64,000 bases of DNA, from positions 21,781 to 85,780 of the forward strand of contig DLHO01000021.1 of the NCBI GenBank assembly GCA_002483265.1, read 5' to 3'. The notes beneath the pieces are model-generated. The model was not told the origin of the DNA. It worked only from the letters and a program-made list of their open reading frames with translations, and did no database searches. Source of the stretch: Flavobacteriales bacterium UBA7666. GTDB taxonomy: Bacteria; Bacteroidota; Bacteroidia; Flavobacteriales_D; Crocinitomicaceae. Both the position numbers and the translations under genes were made by a program. Below, in pieces: positions 52,020 through 60,948 of this stretch (position 1 is the first letter of the stretch; each line of letters begins with the position of its first letter).

Positions 52020-52894
52020 AAAATTGGAAATACATAGCAATTGGTCTTTTAATGGCTTCCTGTACAAATGGCGTGGAAAAAGCCAGTGATAAAAATGATG
52101 TGCCAAGTACACGTGATGCTGGAAGCCAGTTGTCTGAAGCAGAAAAACTCATTGAGGCAAAGAAACAAGTTGTTGACAAGAAAAGTTTTCCCAATGGAAT
52201 TCAGATCCAGTGGTTTGAAAAAACGGAAGGGGAACCAATTCAGGATGGATCCGTTTATGAGATCAATTTCAAAACGAAGCTGCAAAATGGGGAAGTAGTT
52301 GATGGAAACTATAAACTGCAAAGAGATATGTTGCCATTTTTGGCCGGATATGGAATGCAGACACCTGGATTTGATTTGGCAATGAAAGAGTTGAGAGTAG
52401 GTGATTTTGTGGAAATTTTCATCCCTGGAAAATTAGCTCGTGGTAAAAAAGGAATTCCCGGAATTATTCCTCCCAATGCTCCAAATATTGTGATGCTAAG
52501 AATTGGAAAAGAAATCAAACCAACAAAAGTGGTGGATGGAGTAAAGGTTTGGAGATTGGAAGAAAATCCGGAAATGACAGATGCTAAAGTTGGAGAAAGT
52601 TCAAATCTGGCAATCCATTATTTTGTTGGAACAAAGTCCAATCCACGCTACGATAATTCCTATCAGAGAGACACACCATTTGCTTTCGGTATGAAAGACA
52701 ATTCCTTGATTCCGGGATTGAGAAAGGCCATGTTGAATGCGAAGATGTATGATAAACTCTACATTTTGGTTCCTGCAAAAGAAGCCTATGGTTCCAGAGG
52801 TTATGTAGATTTGGTAAAACCAAACGAAGACTTGTTCTACGATATTATCATTATGGATGTAGACGGAAAATCAGTCCAACAAAGTGAGAAGTAA
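52016..52894 (+). CDS. FKBP-type peptidyl-prolyl isomerase lipoprotein with two FKBP-like domains
   Basis: 292 residues. Lipobox IGLLMASC. One FKBP-like domain covers ~60-165 (IQDGSVYEINFKTKLQNGEVVDGN, ELRVGDFVEIFIPGKLARG, GIIPPNAPNIVMLRIG) and a second degenerate one ~180-285 (GESSNLAIHYFVGTKSNPRYDNS, LIPGLRKAML, LYILVPAKEAYGSRG). A periplasmic folding role is likely. It is translationally coupled to the GldI-like gene. Confidence 0.85.
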   Translation: MKNWKYIAIGLLMASCTNGVEKASDKNDVPSTRDAGSQLSEAEKLIEAKKQVVDKKSFPNGIQIQWFEKTEGEPIQDGSVYEINFKTKLQNGEVVDGNYKLQRDMLPFLAGYGMQTPGFDLAMKELRVGDFVEIFIPGKLARGKKGIPGIIPPNAPNIVMLRIGKEIKPTKVVDGVKVWRLEENPEMTDAKVGESSNLAIHYFVGTKSNPRYDNSYQRDTPFAFGMKDNSLIPGLRKAMLNAKMYDKLYILVPAKEAYGSRGYVDLVKPNEDLFYDIIIMDVDGKSVQQSEK

Positions 52895-52923
52895 AAAGTG
52901 AAAAGTCAAGAATTAAAAAGGTG

Positions 52924-52941
52924 ACTGAACGGAGTCGAAGT
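52924..52941 (+). repeat. ACTGAACGGAGTCGAAGT dispersed element
   Basis: One mismatch from the 18-mer at 37422-37439. Confidence 0.7.
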
Positions 52942-53052
52942 CCCTTTGTTGAAACTTTTCAAATACCCGTTTTCAACGATCAAATTGGAGTTATGAACTT
53001 GTAAATGTTGGAATTAACGTTTTTTCGCAACTAAAATTTGGCTTTTTTTTGT

Positions 53053-53060
53053 TAGTTTTG
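53053..53060 (+). promoter_or_regulatory. -7 box (TAGTTTTG) for the M23 peptidase gene
   Basis: Perfect TAnnTTTG 31 nt before the ATG at 53092. Confidence 0.5.
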
Positions 53061-53091
53061 CCTCACCCAGAAAATACCAAAGGCTTTAATT

Positions 53092-54042
53092 ATGAACAAA
53101 TTTCTTTATTTCCTTCTATTATTTGTTTCATTTTCGGGAGTTGCTCAAACTCCGATGGATACCGTTGATACTGAAAAAGGTAAAATGGTTATTTACTCCA
53201 ATCGAACATGGAAATTCTTACTGGATGAAGAGTTTGACGGAATAATGAATGAAGCACTTTTTAATATCATTCAGTCAGATACAAACTTGAATTTGGTTCA
53301 GACTTGGAATAACGATGTTTGCTTTTCTTCCGATAGACCAGACATGTCACGTTTGAACGATACCATTTGGTTGTGTTTGGTGGATGACATACATAAAGAG
53401 TTTGTTTCACCCGTTCCTGGTATTGTAACTTCGCGTTACGGATACAGAAAAGGAAGATACCATAATGGAATTGATTTAAACCTGAGAACAGGAGATACTG
53501 TGAAAGCTGCGTTTTCCGGCCGTGTGCGCTACGCAAGATGGAATGACGGTGGTTTTGGTAATTTGGTAATCATTCGTCACCACAATGGCTTAGAAACGTT
53601 TTATGCCCACCTTTCAAAACACTTAGTAGCTCCGGATCAGGAGGTGAAAGCTGGTGAACCAATCGGATTGGGTGGAAACACAGGCCGTTCATTTGGTGCG
53701 CATTTACATTTTGAAGTACGCTTCTATGATTCTCCAATGAATCCGGAAGAAGTAATTGATTTCGCGAAGAAAGAACTGAAGGATGAAAACCTGCTTGTTC
53801 AAAAACGCTTATTCAGACCGGGAGCAAAACCAACCGACGAAGAAATTTCCGGTGAATCAATTGCAGCTGTTCAGGCCAGAACAGAAGCAGCAGCAACCAG
53901 AAAGTATTATAAAATCAGAACAGGTGATACGCTTTCACAAATTGCTTCCAAAAGCAATACAACCGTTTCCAGGCTTTGTAAACTCAATGGAATCAGACCA
54001 ACGACCCTTTTACAGGTTGGTCGACAATTGCGCGTAAGATAA
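53092..54042 (+). CDS. M23 peptidase (LytM/NlpD-like) with C-terminal LysM
   Basis: 316 residues. Signal peptide MNKFLYFLLLFVSFSGVAQ. The M23 zinc site is complete: His124 and Asp128 (HNGIDLNLRTGD), His173 (FYAHLSKH), and His204/His206 (AHLHFEVR). A LysM domain (YKIRTGDTLSQIASKSNTTVSRLCKLNGI) ends the protein. It is a periplasmic endopeptidase acting on peptidoglycan cross-links or an activator in division. The likely active site is intact, unlike regulator-type LytM proteins. Confidence 0.93.
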   Translation: MNKFLYFLLLFVSFSGVAQTPMDTVDTEKGKMVIYSNRTWKFLLDEEFDGIMNEALFNIIQSDTNLNLVQTWNNDVCFSSDRPDMSRLNDTIWLCLVDDIHKEFVSPVPGIVTSRYGYRKGRYHNGIDLNLRTGDTVKAAFSGRVRYARWNDGGFGNLVIIRHHNGLETFYAHLSKHLVAPDQEVKAGEPIGLGGNTGRSFGAHLHFEVRFYDSPMNPEEVIDFAKKELKDENLLVQKRLFRPGAKPTDEEISGESIAAVQARTEAAATRKYYKIRTGDTLSQIASKSNTTVSRLCKLNGIRPTTLLQVGRQLRVR

Positions 54043-54126
54043 AGACGAATCCCTTGATTTTATCGATTAACTAATTTTTACTGTTAAAAATTTGGTTTGT
54101 AATAGTGGTTTCCTTAAATTGCTATT

Positions 54127-54942
54127 ATGTCATGCAACTACAGAATTGTTTTAGTAACAGATGGAGGCTCAGATGCCCTACTTGTCCCGATCGTTGGGTT
54201 GAGTGCATTGTCGCGTCGAATTCATGCAGTTGACATAGACAGATCTCTTTACAATTGGATTGATTTATTGGTCGCTTCTGGAGATAGTGTTTTACTGGCA
54301 AGTCTTTTAGCAAAACAAGAAATTTCTTTAATCGAAGAATTAGGAGCACTGGAGAAATTACTTCGCTACCAAAATAACGGCTATAGTAAAGAAATGGTTT
54401 CCCGCCTTTTTGATGAAGAAGATACTTTGTATGCACTGAGAAAACATTTCTTGTTCATGACTTACGATGTGGATTCCGACGAATTATTTCAGTTCTCAGA
54501 CAGCAGACCAACGCAGCAATCCATCAAGTTGGACTCGGTATTGAAAGCTTGCATGGGAAATCCCAATGAACAGCAATTTATCAAATTAGGATATAGAAGA
54601 TTAATGAATGCGAGTCAATTTGCTCCAAATCCAATTTTACAAGCAATGCACTATGCAGATTGTTTGTATCAGGATGACTCGGTCGTAATTGTGAGCATTG
54701 GTTCAGGAAAACACAAAGAGGCTGATTTGGAGCAGCAATTCTCAGAACAGGCACAAGCACAATTTGAAGACGAGGTTCGGAAACACAAAAAATGGCATTA
54801 TTTCAGGTTCGATCCCGAATTTGAAAGAGACGATAACATGGAGACGAAAATTGAAAAAACACGCAACTACTTCGAAGACGAAGCTCCGAATATGGATCGG
54901 CTGTTGCGTCTGATGGAAATAAAATCAGGAAAACTAGTGTGA
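54127..54942 (+). CDS. Patatin-fold protein lacking the catalytic Ser (pseudoenzyme candidate)
   Basis: 271 residues. The order of segments follows patatin: DGGSDALLVPIVGLSALSR (in place of DGGGxxG...L), LLVASGDSVLLASLLA (in place of GxSxGG...LA), FLFMTYDVDSDELFQF, APNPILQAMHYA (in place of NNPALLA) and VIVSIGSGKHKEA (in place of LSLGTG). The GxSxG nucleophile elbow and the DGG/DGA Asp are both absent. It is likely a catalytically dead patatin relative. This is a pattern-based call. No signal peptide was seen. Confidence 0.6.
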   Translation: MSCNYRIVLVTDGGSDALLVPIVGLSALSRRIHAVDIDRSLYNWIDLLVASGDSVLLASLLAKQEISLIEELGALEKLLRYQNNGYSKEMVSRLFDEEDTLYALRKHFLFMTYDVDSDELFQFSDSRPTQQSIKLDSVLKACMGNPNEQQFIKLGYRRLMNASQFAPNPILQAMHYADCLYQDDSVVIVSIGSGKHKEADLEQQFSEQAQAQFEDEVRKHKKWHYFRFDPEFERDDNMETKIEKTRNYFEDEAPNMDRLLRLMEIKSGKLV

Positions 54943-54948
54943 AAGATG

Positions 54949-55047
54949 ACTTCGACTCCGCTACGCTTGTGTTGAAGCTTTAGCGTAAGCATTCAGCCAC
55001 CTTGCGGATTCTTACTATAAAAAAAGGACACTGAGCGGAGCCGAAGT
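54949..55047. repeat. Inverted pair of GAGCGGAGTCGAAGT-type elements
   Basis: ACTTCGACTCCGCT at 54949-54962 and ACTGAGCGGAGCCGAAGT at 55030-55047 are inverted relative to each other, 67 nt apart, with a 'gaagctttagcgtaagc' segment between. Confidence 0.65.
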
Positions 55048-55079
55048 GTTAAGATTTCAGAAACAATATTTCAAGGAAG

Positions 55080-55109
55080 TTTGCCGTTATGCTATTTCTC
55101 CTATTTTTG
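55080..55109 (+). promoter_or_regulatory. Promoter for bamD with very short leader
   Basis: TTTG at 55080-55083, 18-nt spacer, TATTTTTG at 55102-55109, then the ATG at 55115. Transcription would begin within a few nt of the start codon. Confidence 0.65.
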
Positions 55110-55114
55110 TCGTC

Positions 55115-55909
55115 ATGAAATGGATTTTCTTAGTTCTCACTATAGTAACACTTAGCAGCTGCAATTCGTATAACCGCATTTTAAAATCGGATGATTACGA
55201 AGCAAAATTCAATGAAGCTAATCGTTTGTATGATACTGAAAAGTATGACAGATGTGTTGCTTTATATGAGCAGGTTTATCAAAGAAGTCCGCGCTCTCCG
55301 CAAGGTGAGGTTGCTTTTTACCGATTAGGAAAAGCATGTTATGCGGTTGAAGATTGGTATTTGGCGAGTTACTATTTGGCGGCTTTCCAAACCAAATTCC
55401 CGTATTCTCCTAAAGTAGAAGAAACCATGTTCCTTGCTGCAGTTTGTGCAGTTCAGAATAGTCCGGAAGTATCCTTGGATCAGCATGAAACGGAAGTTGC
55501 CCTGAATGAATTGCAAAATTTTGTAATACGTTTCCCCAATTCTGAACTAATGGATACTTGTAACACGATTATGGATAAATTGCGTTACAAACTGGAGACA
55601 AAAGATATGCAGACCGTAAGGTTGTATTCCAAAACGGAAAATTACCGCGCTGCAGTAGTAAGTGCAGATCAATTTCTGGATAATTATCCAAGATCAGCGT
55701 ACAGAGAAGAAGCATGGGCAATTTTAATGCGCAATTCGTATCATTTGGCAACCAATAGCGTGGATTCAAAAATGGAGGAGCGAATTGAGAAAACTAAAGA
55801 ACGATTTAATATTTTTCTTGTAGAATTCCCAAATTCAGACTATCTTCGCGAATTCGAAGGGTATGTTGAGAAATTAAAAAAACTCGATGTTCCCGTATCT
55901 AACAAGTAA
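55115..55909 (+). CDS. bamD: Outer membrane assembly lipoprotein BamD
   Basis: 264 residues from ATG 55115, set by the lipoprotein signal (MKWIFLVLTIVTLSSC, Cys16) and the promoter; a longer frame from 55046 covers the promoter and is rejected. TPR-like repeats with the BamD pattern follow (YDTEKYDRCVALYEQVYQRSP, EVAFYRLGKACYAVEDWYLASYYLAAF, NYPRSAYREEAWAIL). BamD is part of the BAM complex inserting outer-membrane beta-barrels. It heads the conserved block bamD-rpoZ-coaBC-porD-recN. Confidence 0.92.
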   Translation: MKWIFLVLTIVTLSSCNSYNRILKSDDYEAKFNEANRLYDTEKYDRCVALYEQVYQRSPRSPQGEVAFYRLGKACYAVEDWYLASYYLAAFQTKFPYSPKVEETMFLAAVCAVQNSPEVSLDQHETEVALNELQNFVIRFPNSELMDTCNTIMDKLRYKLETKDMQTVRLYSKTENYRAAVVSADQFLDNYPRSAYREEAWAILMRNSYHLATNSVDSKMEERIEKTKERFNIFLVEFPNSDYLREFEGYVEKLKKLDVPVSNK

Positions 55910-55923
55910 ATAAATAGAAGAAA

Positions 55924-56241
55924 ATGAGCTTCAAAAACAACAATGCTGAGCGTTCTACAGTAACGCGCGATACAATTGATTTAGAAGAAACAACAGGTAA
56001 TATCTATGAATCAATTGTAGTATTGTCTAAAAGAGCAAATCAAATCAGTGCTTCAATGAAAGAAGAATTGACTGCTAAATTGCAGGAGTTTGCTTCATCA
56101 ACAGATAATTTGGAAGAGATTTTTGAAAATCGCGAGCAAATTGAAATCTCTCGTTTCTATGAGAAACTTCCAAAACCGGTTGCAGTTGCAATTGAAGAGT
56201 TGAAAGAAGGACAAATTTATACCAGAAAAAATCAAGAGTAA
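55924..56241 (+). CDS. rpoZ: RNA polymerase omega/Rpb6-type subunit (Bacteroidota form)
   Basis: 105 residues. DLEETTGNIYESIVVLSKRANQIS is the omega/Rpb6 core with the 'N.YE...V..KRA.QI' signature, and EISRFYEKLPKPVAVAIEELKEGQIY is the tail found in Bacteroidota. It stabilises the beta-prime subunit during polymerase assembly. It lies 14 nt after bamD and 12 nt before coaBC. Confidence 0.9.
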   Translation: MSFKNNNAERSTVTRDTIDLEETTGNIYESIVVLSKRANQISASMKEELTAKLQEFASSTDNLEEIFENREQIEISRFYEKLPKPVAVAIEELKEGQIYTRKNQE

Positions 56242-56253
56242 TCTAAACTCGAT

Positions 56254-57456
56254 ATGTCTTTAGAAGGTAAAAAGATTCTGGTTGGTATTACTGGCGGAAT
56301 CGCAGCTTATAAAATTGCTTCCTTCGTAAGATTATTAAAGAAACAAGGGGCAGAGGTCAGATGTATGATGACTCCTGCCTCTTCTGATTTTATAACACCG
56401 CTAACACTTTCTACCTTATCCGAATCTCCTGTTGGAATCGAATTCTATAATTCCAAAACAGGCGAGTGGACCAACCATGTGGAATGGGCTTTGTGGGCAG
56501 ATGTGATGATCTTTGCTCCGGTTACAGCAAATTCATTGGCTAAAATGGCTCACGGCTTTTCAGACACCTTTCTTTTAGCAACGTATTTAAGTGCAAAATG
56601 CCCCGTTTTTATTGCTCCTGCAATGGATTTGGATATGTATCAGCATCAAACTACAAAAGATAACTTGGCACGTCTGGAATCATTCGGACACACCATCATT
56701 CCTGCTGAAAGCGGTTTTCTTGCAAGTGGTTTGGAAGGACAAGGCAGAATGGCCGAACCCGAAGTTTTACTGCAATATCTTCAGGATCATTTCTATGCAG
56801 ATGATCGTTTTTCAGGGAAAAAGTTTCTGGTTACTGCAGGGCCAACTTATGAAGCGATTGATCCTGTTCGGTTTATAGGAAATCATTCTTCCGGAAAAAT
56901 GGGATTCGCTTTAGCAGAAGCAATTGCTTCCTTAGGAGGAAAAGTTGTTTTAATAAGCGGACCAAGTAGTTTGACTACGAAGCATAAAGACATTCAGTTA
57001 ATTCGTGTAACTTCCGCACTTGAAATGCTTCATGCAGTTCAGGAAAACTGGAAGACAGCAGATATCGGAATCTTTGCTTCCGCTGTTGCTGATTACCGAC
57101 CTACGGTTGCTGAAAGCCAGAAGATCAAGAAGACAGAAGATCAATTGCACATTCTTTTAGAGAAAAATCCGGATATTTTATCCTGGGCAGCTTCCAATAA
57201 AGACGATCAAAAAGTGATTGGCTTTGCTTTGGAAACCCAAAACGGCATGGAATATGCAAAAGGGAAGCTCGAGAAAAAGAAACTGGATGCAATTGTGCTG
57301 AATGAAATGGGAGAACCCGGAGTAGGTTTTGGTACCGATACGAATTCAGTTAAATTACTCTTTAAAAACAATAAAATGTGTAGCTTTGAGTTACAATCAA
57401 AGCAAGAATTAGCTTTCTCTTTGTTGAATGAATTGATGAATAATCTATATGAATAA
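56254..57456 (+). CDS. coaBC: Bifunctional phosphopantothenoylcysteine decarboxylase/phosphopantothenate-cysteine ligase CoaBC
   Basis: 400 residues. The N-terminal CoaC flavoprotein domain has KKILVGITGGIAAYK, a PASSDFITPLTLSTLSESPV substrate loop and PAMDLDMY. The C-terminal CoaB domain starts near 185 with VTAGPTYEAIDPVRFIGNHSSGKMG. It makes 4'-phosphopantetheine in CoA synthesis. It overlaps the PorD-like gene by 8 nt. Confidence 0.96.
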   Translation: MSLEGKKILVGITGGIAAYKIASFVRLLKKQGAEVRCMMTPASSDFITPLTLSTLSESPVGIEFYNSKTGEWTNHVEWALWADVMIFAPVTANSLAKMAHGFSDTFLLATYLSAKCPVFIAPAMDLDMYQHQTTKDNLARLESFGHTIIPAESGFLASGLEGQGRMAEPEVLLQYLQDHFYADDRFSGKKFLVTAGPTYEAIDPVRFIGNHSSGKMGFALAEAIASLGGKVVLISGPSSLTTKHKDIQLIRVTSALEMLHAVQENWKTADIGIFASAVADYRPTVAESQKIKKTEDQLHILLEKNPDILSWAASNKDDQKVIGFALETQNGMEYAKGKLEKKKLDAIVLNEMGEPGVGFGTDTNSVKLLFKNNKMCSFELQSKQELAFSLLNELMNNLYE

Positions 57457-58348
57457 AATTCTAACCCTTGTCTTTTTGGGGCTTATCGTAAGAGGATATT
57501 CCCAGGAATTGAATTGCCAGGTTTCACTTATTACCAATATCAAGACGGAAGTAACTTCGGCTGAAAAAGAGTTGTTTGAGCAATTGAAGCAGGTAGTTAC
57601 TGAATTGATGAACAATACCAAATGGACTGAAGAGAAGTTCAAAGTGGAAGAACGTATCAACTGTCAGTTGCAATTGCAAATCAATACCATTAATAACGGA
57701 GAATTTACAGGATCTATTCAGGTTCAGTCGAGCAGACCGGTTTATAATGGCTCTTACAATACAACTTTGTTTAATTTTCAGGATGATAACCTGGATTTTA
57801 CCTATACAAGAAGCAGTCAGGTCCTTTATGGAAAAAATCAGTTTAGAGATAATTTGTCTTCCGTCTTAGCTTTTTATGCATACTATATTATTGCGCTGGA
57901 TTTTGATTCTTTTTCAAAACAAGGTGGAACGAAATACTTTCAGGAAGCACAGCAAATTGTAACGAATGCACAAACTTCTTCGGCTAAAGGATGGAAGTCT
58001 AACGAGCAAGGGAAAAGAAACCGCTATTGGTTGGTTGAAAATGCATTACAGCAATTATTTGAGCCATTAAGAGAATGCTATTACGAATACCACCGTTTAG
58101 GAATGGATCGTTTATACGACAAACCTGAAGATGCAAAAAAAGCAATCTACAACGCTTTGGATAAATTGTCAAAAGTTTCTGCGGCACGTCCAAATACGAT
58201 TAACATCATCAATTTCGCTTACTGTAAGTTGAATGAATTGAAGAATTTATATGCTACTGCGAAACAGGAAGAGAAAACCCAGATCGTTGCAGTATTAAAA
58301 AAGATAGATCCGACCAATTCAACTAAGTACGAAGAAATTTTGAACTAA
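57449..58348 (+). CDS. porD: DUF4835 / PorD-like type IX secretion protein
   Basis: 299 residues. Signal peptide MNKILTLVFLGLIVRGYSQ, then ELNCQVSLITNIKT, VQSSRPVYNGSYNTTLFNFQDDNLDFTY and YYIIALDFDSFSKQGGTKYFQEAQQIVTNAQ, the conserved DUF4835 core. Family members are annotated PorD in the type IX secretion context, although the mechanism is unclear. Its ATG overlaps coaBC by 8 nt and its stop overlaps the recN start by 1 nt. Confidence 0.85.
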   Translation: MNKILTLVFLGLIVRGYSQELNCQVSLITNIKTEVTSAEKELFEQLKQVVTELMNNTKWTEEKFKVEERINCQLQLQINTINNGEFTGSIQVQSSRPVYNGSYNTTLFNFQDDNLDFTYTRSSQVLYGKNQFRDNLSSVLAFYAYYIIALDFDSFSKQGGTKYFQEAQQIVTNAQTSSAKGWKSNEQGKRNRYWLVENALQQLFEPLRECYYEYHRLGMDRLYDKPEDAKKAIYNALDKLSKVSAARPNTINIINFAYCKLNELKNLYATAKQEEKTQIVAVLKKIDPTNSTKYEEILN

Positions 58349-59994
58349 TGTTGAAATCCCTCTCTGTTCAAAATTTTGCTTTAATTGAACATGTTTCCCT
58401 TCAATTTCACGATGGGCTGCATGTAATTACAGGAGAAACCGGATCCGGGAAATCCATCTTATTGGGAGCATTGAATTTAATTCTCGGAGAACGTTCCGAT
58501 TTTTCAGTAATTCGTAATTCGGAAAAGAAAACCATCGTTGAGGCAGTCTTTCAATTAAACGAAAGCTTTAAAGACTGGTTTGTTCAGGAAGATATTGATT
58601 GGGAACAGGAAGCGGTTATTCGAAGAGAGATCACAAGTCAAGGAAAATCCCGTTCGTTTATTAACGATACTCCGGTACAGTTAAATCAACTAAAGGAATT
58701 AACAGAGCAGTTGGTTTACATTCACTCACAGCACGAAACACTGGAAATCAAAAAAACAAAATTCCAGTTTGATCTACTGGATTCATATGCAGACAGTTTG
58801 GATCTGGCGCAGAAAGTAGCATCTATTTACGCTCAAATTCATCGACTGAAAGCAACAAGAGAACAACTCGAATCTTCCAGATCAAGTCAATTACAGGAAT
58901 TGGATTATATCCGTTTTCAATTGAATGAAATTCAACAATTGAATTTAGATCAAGTGGATTATGCTGCCTTGGAAAATGATTTCAATAAGTTGTCTCAGTT
59001 GGATGATCTGAAAGAAGCGTATTCATCCATCATGAATGCAATTGATCAGGAAAGTGGAGCAACAGATTTACTTCGAAGATTGAAATCACATGTCGATAAA
59101 TGGAAGAATGCAGACTCTGATTTGAATGCAATTTCGGTCAGATTACATGACGTTATAGCAGAATTGGAAGATATATCGAGAGATTCAGAAAGACAATTAA
59201 ATCAATTGGAAGGTGATCCTGAAGCATTATTTCGCTTAACGGAGTCATTGGACGAATTCAATAAAATTCTAAAAAAGCATCACTTTTCAACGCAGGAAGA
59301 ATTGAGTGATTATTTCAGTTCACTTGAAAGCAAGTTGAATGAATCGGACTCTTCGGATGAACGCATTGCTGAACTGACCATCGAAATTGATGAAAAGGGA
59401 AAGGAATTGCTTCAATTATCGACCAAATTGTTTGAGAAACGCTCAGCGGTTGTACCAAAGTTGGAAAGTTATTTATTGGAGTTGCTGACCGAAATGAAAA
59501 TGGAGCATTCCAGATTTCAGATAGTACTTACCCGATCTGAAAAATTGGATTCCAATGGAGGAATGAGCATTCAAATTTTGTTTTCAGCGAACAAAGGATT
59601 GGAATTAAAGCCCATTGAAAAAGCTGCCAGTGGAGGAGAGTTATCGCGCGTTATGTTAGCAATTCAGTTAATTATGAGCGAGAAAAAATCACTTCCCACT
59701 TTAATTCTGGATGAAATTGATACTGGAGTTTCCGGGGAAGTTGCTTTGAGAATGGGGAAATTGCTGAAGCAAATGGGAAAACATTTGCAGGTTTTTGCAA
59801 TCACCCATTTACCTCAGGTTGCAGCCAAAGGAGATTATCATTTCGAAGTGTCCAAATCGCATGAAAACAGTCAGACCATTTCAGAAATCCATGAGTTAAA
59901 CAACTCGGAGCGAATCGAAGCACTTGCAAAACTAATCTCTGGTGAGCAAGTAACTGATTTGGCGCGCTCTTCTGCAATCGAGTTAATGAACTAA
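58348..59994 (+). CDS. recN: DNA repair ATPase RecN
   Basis: 548 residues, an SMC-like ABC ATPase for double-strand break repair. Walker A GETGSGKS is at 29-36, with LNLILGERSDFSVIR behind it. Long coiled coils lie at about 145-340, then the ABC signature AASGGELSRVMLAIQLIM and Walker B TLILDEIDTGVSG. It ends the conserved block. An inverted 18-mer repeat follows its stop. Confidence 0.96.
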   Translation: MLKSLSVQNFALIEHVSLQFHDGLHVITGETGSGKSILLGALNLILGERSDFSVIRNSEKKTIVEAVFQLNESFKDWFVQEDIDWEQEAVIRREITSQGKSRSFINDTPVQLNQLKELTEQLVYIHSQHETLEIKKTKFQFDLLDSYADSLDLAQKVASIYAQIHRLKATREQLESSRSSQLQELDYIRFQLNEIQQLNLDQVDYAALENDFNKLSQLDDLKEAYSSIMNAIDQESGATDLLRRLKSHVDKWKNADSDLNAISVRLHDVIAELEDISRDSERQLNQLEGDPEALFRLTESLDEFNKILKKHHFSTQEELSDYFSSLESKLNESDSSDERIAELTIEIDEKGKELLQLSTKLFEKRSAVVPKLESYLLELLTEMKMEHSRFQIVLTRSEKLDSNGGMSIQILFSANKGLELKPIEKAASGGELSRVMLAIQLIMSEKKSLPTLILDEIDTGVSGEVALRMGKLLKQMGKHLQVFAITHLPQVAAKGDYHFEVSKSHENSQTISEIHELNNSERIEALAKLISGEQVTDLARSSAIELMN

Positions 59995-59999
59995 AAGGG

Positions 60000-60017
60000 G
60001 CTTCGACTCCGCTCAGT
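60000..60017 (-). repeat. GAGCGGAGTCGAAG dispersed element, inverted
   Basis: CTTCGACTCCGCTCAGT is the reverse complement of the 18-mer found at 37422, truncated by one base at one end. Confidence 0.7.
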
Positions 60018-60124
60018 CACCTTTTCAATTCTCAATTCTAAATTCTCATTTTCGGTTAATTATCTAACAAATCAACAACCCTATGGGTTTCTTTCCGTAT
60101 CTTTATTAAATAAATACACGAATT

Positions 60125-60487
60125 ATGTTTAAGGTTCTTTTGTTAACACTTTCGCTGACTGCTATCTACTCTACTTCTGTGGCGATGACTAATGATCTGG
60201 AGAAACCTGCTTATTCAGGTGCCGGAGAAGTGATCAAAATCCGTGTAAATGCGCATCAGGTGAACTGCCAACCGGACGTTGAAGTATTATGTTATTCCGT
60301 TCAGAAAGGCGCGAGTATCGGGATGGAAACTTGGGAAACCCTTCAGCAGTCTATCGAAGGATTTACGTTCGAAGAAGGTTATACCTATGATTTGATCGTA
60401 CGAATTGATGTGCAGCAAGGTAAAACAGGTTCTGAGAAATTTAAATACACCTTAGTTGAAATAATTTCCAAAATCAAAGAGGCTTAA
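60125..60487 (+). CDS. Small secreted DUF4377-domain protein
   Basis: 120 residues. Signal peptide ending near STSVAM, then KIRVNAHQVNCQPDVEVLCYSVQKG and SIEGFTFEEGYTYDLIVRID, the DUF4377 pattern often found with META/HslJ proteins. Two Cys residues (NCQP, LCYS) may form a disulfide. The role is unknown. It lies 26 nt before the DUF423 gene. Confidence 0.82.
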   Translation: MFKVLLLTLSLTAIYSTSVAMTNDLEKPAYSGAGEVIKIRVNAHQVNCQPDVEVLCYSVQKGASIGMETWETLQQSIEGFTFEEGYTYDLIVRIDVQQGKTGSEKFKYTLVEIISKIKEA

Positions 60488-60513
60488 TTACTTTTTCTCC
60501 TATCTTTAAAATT

Positions 60514-60948
60514 ATGGAGAAGAAATGGGTAATTACAGGTCTGATACTAATCATCATTGCAATTATTTTTGGTGCTTTCGGTGCACATGGCTTAAAAACA
60601 CTATTGGAACCGAAGGATGTTCCCTTAACTTTTGAGCTAGCAAAGAAAAATCAGGATATTCTGACTGCTTTTGAGACGGGAACAAGGTATCAGTTTTTTC
60701 AAGGTTTGGGATTTCTGATTATTCCCTTTATTACAACCCGGTTTTCTATTTCCGGAAAAGCGGTCTTCTATTTGATGTTATTGGGCATAATTTTCTTCTC
60801 AGGAAGTATTTATGGATTGACCTATTCGAAAGTCCATATGGGGGGATCTCTATCAAAAGCTTTTGGTCCGGTAACTCCAATTGGAGGATTGTTACTAATC
60901 CTGGGATGGTTTTGGTTATTGATTCAAGTAATCCGCTCTCGAAATTAA
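60514..60948 (+). CDS. DUF423-family small membrane protein
   Basis: 144 residues with four helices. The N-terminal IIAIIFGAFGAHGLKTLLEP motif is the DUF423 hallmark, and FETGTRYQFFQGLGFLI and GGSLSKAFGPVTPIGGLLLILGW complete the family pattern. Function unknown. Its TAA overlaps the next ATG by one base (TAATG), showing coupling with the metallo-hydrolase. Confidence 0.92.
   Translation: MEKKWVITGLILIIIAIIFGAFGAHGLKTLLEPKDVPLTFELAKKNQDILTAFETGTRYQFFQGLGFLIIPFITTRFSISGKAVFYLMLLGIIFFSGSIYGLTYSKVHMGGSLSKAFGPVTPIGGLLLILGWFWLLIQVIRSRN

Noticed and set aside
55046..55114. Upstream extension of BamD by 23 residues
   Set aside because: The extension spans a dispersed repeat and the promoter; the lipoprotein signal begins at 55115.
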